Assembly (NCBI GenBank): GCA_900551515.1
Contig: URWH01000092.1
Location: 1-7,244, forward strand
Origin: an uncultured Porphyromonadaceae bacterium
GTDB taxonomy: Bacteria > Bacteroidota > Bacteroidia > Bacteroidales > Muribaculaceae
Reading direction: 5' to 3'
DNA length: 7,244 nt
The notes under the pieces are model-generated. The model was not told where the DNA came from, did no database searches, and saw nothing but the letters and a program-made list of their open reading frames with translations. Numbering within the stretch: the first letter of the stretch is position 1; each line of letters begins with the position of its first letter. Made by a program: the position numbers and the translations under genes. This document shows positions 5,117 to 7,244 of this stretch, piece by piece.

Positions 5117-5796
5117 TGGAGTATGTTGTTAATAGTTTCTGAAATTTCCGTGAGCTTGGTGTCGACGTTTTTATGGGCTTCGGCCACATATTTCATCTTA
5201 TCGGAAAGGGTGTGCAGAGCCATTGCGGTATAGGCTTCGGCTTCCGACGGATCGCTTATGACGTGCATCCCCGTCGCGTTCTCCTTTTTTGCGGACGGAC
5301 GCCGAGTCGGAGCAGGACCAGGCTGTACGGCGGCTGGCCGGTCGGGAGCCTTTTCGACAACTTGCGGAATATCGTCGGATTGCTTAGGCAGCTTGGCGGA
5401 AGCAACTGTCTTGTCGTGCGGAGGGTTGCCGGGGATTTCGACGTTAAGATCGTTGGGATGGACAAATTTCAGTCCCAATGATATGACGATGGCAATCATG
5501 GCGGCAGCCGAGACTCCGCAGATCACATAGCGCAGGATGGGGTGGCGGAACCGGCGGCGCGGAGTGACGGCGCGGTCGATGGCCGACGACACAAACTCAT
5601 CAAGACTGTCGGGCACAGGGGCGGTGTCGGCCGCAGACGATGAAAGCGCTTCAAAAAGACGACGGTCCGACTCAAGATCGTCGGGCGTGTGCTCCATTTC
5701 GGCGAAGAGACGGCCGATCTCTTCCACCTGCTGTGGCGTCGCCGACCCTCGGTAGAAGTCGTCGAGCAGTTGACGAAGATGCTGAAGCTGGTTCAT
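5113..5796 (-). CDS. Single-pass membrane protein, probable anti-sigma factor
   Basis: A 227-residue protein. Residues 1-80 are cytoplasmic and mostly helical, with a segment around 14-36 (FYRGSATPQQVEEIGRLFAEME) resembling the short N-terminal anti-sigma domains of Bacteroidota. No zinc-binding HxxxCxxC motif is present. Basic residues (RRRFRH, 80-85) precede one membrane helix at about 87-112, giving a cytoplasmic N-terminus. The periplasmic part has a Pro/Lys-rich spacer (120-172) and a C-terminal helix (184-227) that may form a coiled coil. The start at 5796 is chosen because its ATG overlaps the sigma-factor stop as ATGA. A longer frame reaching 5913 would lie within the sigma gene. Its own stop overlaps the DUF4252 start in the same way. 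The anti-sigma role is inferred from gene order, topology and coupling, not from a clear domain match. Confidence 0.82.
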   Translation of the reverse strand: MNQLQHLRQLLDDFYRGSATPQQVEEIGRLFAEMEHTPDDLESDRRLFEALSSSAADTAPVPDSLDEFVSSAIDRAVTPRRRFRHPILRYVICGVSAAAMIAIVISLGLKFVHPNDLNVEIPGNPPHDKTVASAKLPKQSDDIPQVVEKAPDRPAAVQPGPAPTRRPSAKKENATGMHVISDPSEAEAYTAMALHTLSDKMKYVAEAHKNVDTKLTEISETINNILQ

Positions 5797-6293
5797 GACT
5801 GATGATTTATTTTGTTGAACAATTCTCTCAGGCGCTTCCGGGAGCGGGAAAGCGCTACTCTGACGCTGATGTCGCTGAGCCCGGTGATTTCGGCGATCTC
5901 GGCATTTGAGCATCCGGCGAAAACGCTCAGGTTGATGACCTGGCGTTGCATCTCCGGAAGCCGGTCGATAGTATGGCGCAGCAGCTGCAGGTCGTCGGCA
6001 TGTTCGGCGGTAAGCGTCGGGTCGGAATCGTCAAGCGTCATGGATGCTTCCGAGAGATCGACCGATAGCTTACGTCGCCGGATAAGGCTGATGCTGTGAT
6101 TCCTGACCGACACGGCGCAATAGGCCTCGCGGTTGCCGGCCGCCGACAGCTGCCGGTTGTGTTCCCACAGAGTGACGAGCGCGTCCTGAAGGGCGTCCTT
6201 GGCATCGGCGCTGTTGCCTGTGATGTGCAGCGCGATGCTGTAGAGCCGATTCTGGATCGGTGTCACGGTATGTCGGAATTCGTCGGCTGTCAT
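5793..6293 (-). CDS. ECF-type RNA polymerase sigma factor
   Basis: A 166-residue protein, typical of minimal group-4 (ECF) sigma factors containing only regions 2 and 4. Region 2, which binds core polymerase and the -10 element, lies at about 10-75 (LYSIALHITGNSADAKDAL, then ALVTLWEHNRQL). Region 4, a helix-turn-helix for the -35 element, lies at about 105-160 (RLPEMQRQVINLSVFAG, AEIAEITGLSDISVRVALSR). The linker between them is short and acidic. The ATG at 6293 gives MTADEFRHTV, a normal length for the family. The frame stays open far upstream, but there it is out of frame with rarA. There is no Shine-Dalgarno sequence; the bases before the ATG are AAAA. It heads an operon with the membrane protein and the DUF4252 protein. 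Whether it has its own promoter in the 92-base gap after rarA is unclear. Confidence 0.93.
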   Translation of the reverse strand: MTADEFRHTVTPIQNRLYSIALHITGNSADAKDALQDALVTLWEHNRQLSAAGNREAYCAVSVRNHSISLIRRRKLSVDLSEASMTLDDSDPTLTAEHADDLQLLRHTIDRLPEMQRQVINLSVFAGCSNAEIAEITGLSDISVRVALSRSRKRLRELFNKINHQS

Positions 6294-6385
6294 TTTTGCG
6301 GGTTTACAATATGATGACGCGACGTGCGCGCGGATTGTTACCGGCGGGGCCGAATTTTTTTGCGGGTGCGGATTATTACCGGCGG
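6293..6385. repeat. Imperfectly duplicated segment between rarA and the sigma gene
   Basis: GCGGATTGTTACCGGCGG (6330-6347) and GCGGATTATTACCGGCGG (6368-6385) agree at 17 of 18 bases. A second pair, TTTTTGCGGGT, occurs at 6293-6303 and 6357-6367. The order is the same in both halves, but the spacing differs by 26 bases, as expected for an old duplication with an indel. One copy abuts the rarA stop codon and another includes the first base of the sigma ATG. No TAnnTTTG box or clear terminator was found here. Confidence 0.65.
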
Positions 6386-7244
6386 TTATGCCGGGTCGGT
6401 GTCGGGGTGCCAGCGCTGGCGCTGCAGCTCGGCGGCGCGGGCTTCGGCGGGATTTTCGCATGGCGTCCAGAAGGTGGGATGGCCCAGCGTGTCGGGCATA
6501 TACTGTTGATGGACGAAATTGCCGGGATAGAGATGCGGATAAAGATAGTTGTGTCCGTAGCCCATGTCGGCCATAAGCTTGGTTGGAGCGTTGCGCAGAT
6601 GCAGCGGCACGGGCTGGTTGCCGGTCGAGCGCACGAGGTCGAGTGCTGCGTCGATGGCTTTGTAGGCCGAGTTGCTCTTGGCCGAGTTGGCAAGATAGAT
6701 GGCACACTGGGCGAGCGGTATTCTTGCCTCGGGCCATCCGATCTTGTGTATCACGTCGAAAGTGGTGTTGGCCAGCAGCAGGGCGTTGGGGTTGGCCAGA
6801 CCGATATCTTCGGCTGCGAATATGATCATGCGGCGGCCGATGAATTCCGGCTCTTCGCCGCCCTCGATCATGCGGGCGAGCCAGTAGACGGCGGCGTCGG
6901 GGTCGCTGCCGCGGAGCGATTTGATGAAAGCCGAGATGATGTCGTAGTGCAGTTCGCCGTTCTTGTCGTAGGCCGCCGGATTTTTCTGAAGGCTCTTGGT
7001 GACGACCTCGTCGCTAACCGTAATCGGCTCGCCCTGAGGCGTTGCCTGCTCGAGCAGGTCGAGAATGTTGAGCAGCTTGCGGGCGTCGCCGCCGGCAAAG
7101 CGGAACAGAGCCGACGTGCTCCCCACTTTGACGCCGTGGGAGGCTATGACCTCGTCGTCGGTGATGGCGCGGCGGAAAAGGGTGTTGAGCTCGATGTCGG
7201 ACAATGGGTTGAGTGTGTAGACCTGGCATCGCGAGAGCAGCGGG
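6386..7244 (-). CDS. rarA: Replication-associated recombination protein A, 5' end missing
   Basis: The C-terminal 285 residues of RarA (MgsA in E. coli, Mgs1/WRNIP1 in eukaryotes), an AAA+ ATPase of the clamp-loader clade that acts at stalled replication forks. The frame stays open to the right edge. The edge sequence reads PLLSRCQVYTLNPLS, which fits the conserved AAA+ segment with the arginine finger. Walker A and B, about 140-150 residues upstream, are outside the window. The rest carries the RarA signature segments: AFIKSLRGSDPDAAVYWLAR, then FAAEDIGLANPNAL, and near the end MGYGHNYLYPHLYPGNFVHQ, the tetramerisation-domain motif. The TTG at 7204 is an internal Leu codon rather than a start. 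The gene ends at TAA (6386-6388), 92 bases before the sigma-factor start on the same strand, with no strong terminator between, so read-through is possible. Confidence 0.97.
   Translation of the reverse strand, partial: PLLSRCQVYTLNPLSDIELNTLFRRAITDDEVIASHGVKVGSTSALFRFAGGDARKLLNILDLLEQATPQGEPITVSDEVVTKSLQKNPAAYDKNGELHYDIISAFIKSLRGSDPDAAVYWLARMIEGGEEPEFIGRRMIIFAAEDIGLANPNALLLANTTFDVIHKIGWPEARIPLAQCAIYLANSAKSNSAYKAIDAALDLVRSTGNQPVPLHLRNAPTKLMADMGYGHNYLYPHLYPGNFVHQQYMPDTLGHPTFWTPCENPAEARAAELQRQRWHPDTDPA

Noticed and set aside
5797..5913. Upstream extension of the membrane protein to a start at 5913
   Set aside because: The extra 39 residues lie inside sigma region 4 in another frame and look non-coding. 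The ATG at 5796 gives the ATGA overlap seen again at the next junction.
6294..6737. Upstream extension of the sigma factor to 6737 (314 codons)
   Set aside because: The added segment is low-complexity Arg/Ala/Ser sequence antiphase to rarA. The ATG at 6293 gives a standard ECF length.

Overview
The window looks like an ordinary chromosomal stretch from a member of the Bacteroidota, most likely the order Bacteroidales (a gut Muribaculaceae-like organism would fit, but the family is a guess). The reasons are a DUF4252 protein in a sigma-factor operon, start codons without Shine-Dalgarno sequences, and two perfect matches to the Bacteroidota -7 promoter box TAnnTTTG. No phage, insertion sequence, CRISPR array, rRNA or tRNA was seen.

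Left part, plus strand: a peptidase T-like M20 metallopeptidase with an unexpected Sec signal peptide (84-1340), then an unrecognised single-pass membrane protein with a proline-rich distal half (1449-2435). A 312-base gap with short tandem repeats and a strong promoter follows. It leads into the ribosomal protein operon rplU-rpmA (L21, L27; 2748-3350), which ends in a perfect 13-bp intrinsic terminator.

Middle: a 282-base convergent intergenic region (3351-3632) carries the rpmA terminator, a four-copy 9-base repeat array, and a minus-strand terminator for the facing gene. That gene is an AqpZ-type aquaporin (4382-3633) with an altered selectivity filter and a cysteine cluster at its C-terminus. 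Its promoter overlaps a perfect inverted repeat that looks like an operator.

Right part, all minus strand: rarA (partial, running off the right edge), then an operon of an ECF-type sigma factor, a single-pass membrane protein that is probably its anti-sigma partner, and a secreted DUF4252 protein. Each successive pair in the operon shares an ATGA stop/start overlap. This translationally coupled unit is the best candidate here for an incompletely described system: a cytoplasmic regulator, a membrane-spanning sensor or inhibitor, and an envelope protein of unknown function. The other genes are well-known families, so the remaining interest lies in the peptidase's location, the aquaporin's filter and operator, and several short-period repeat clusters between genes.
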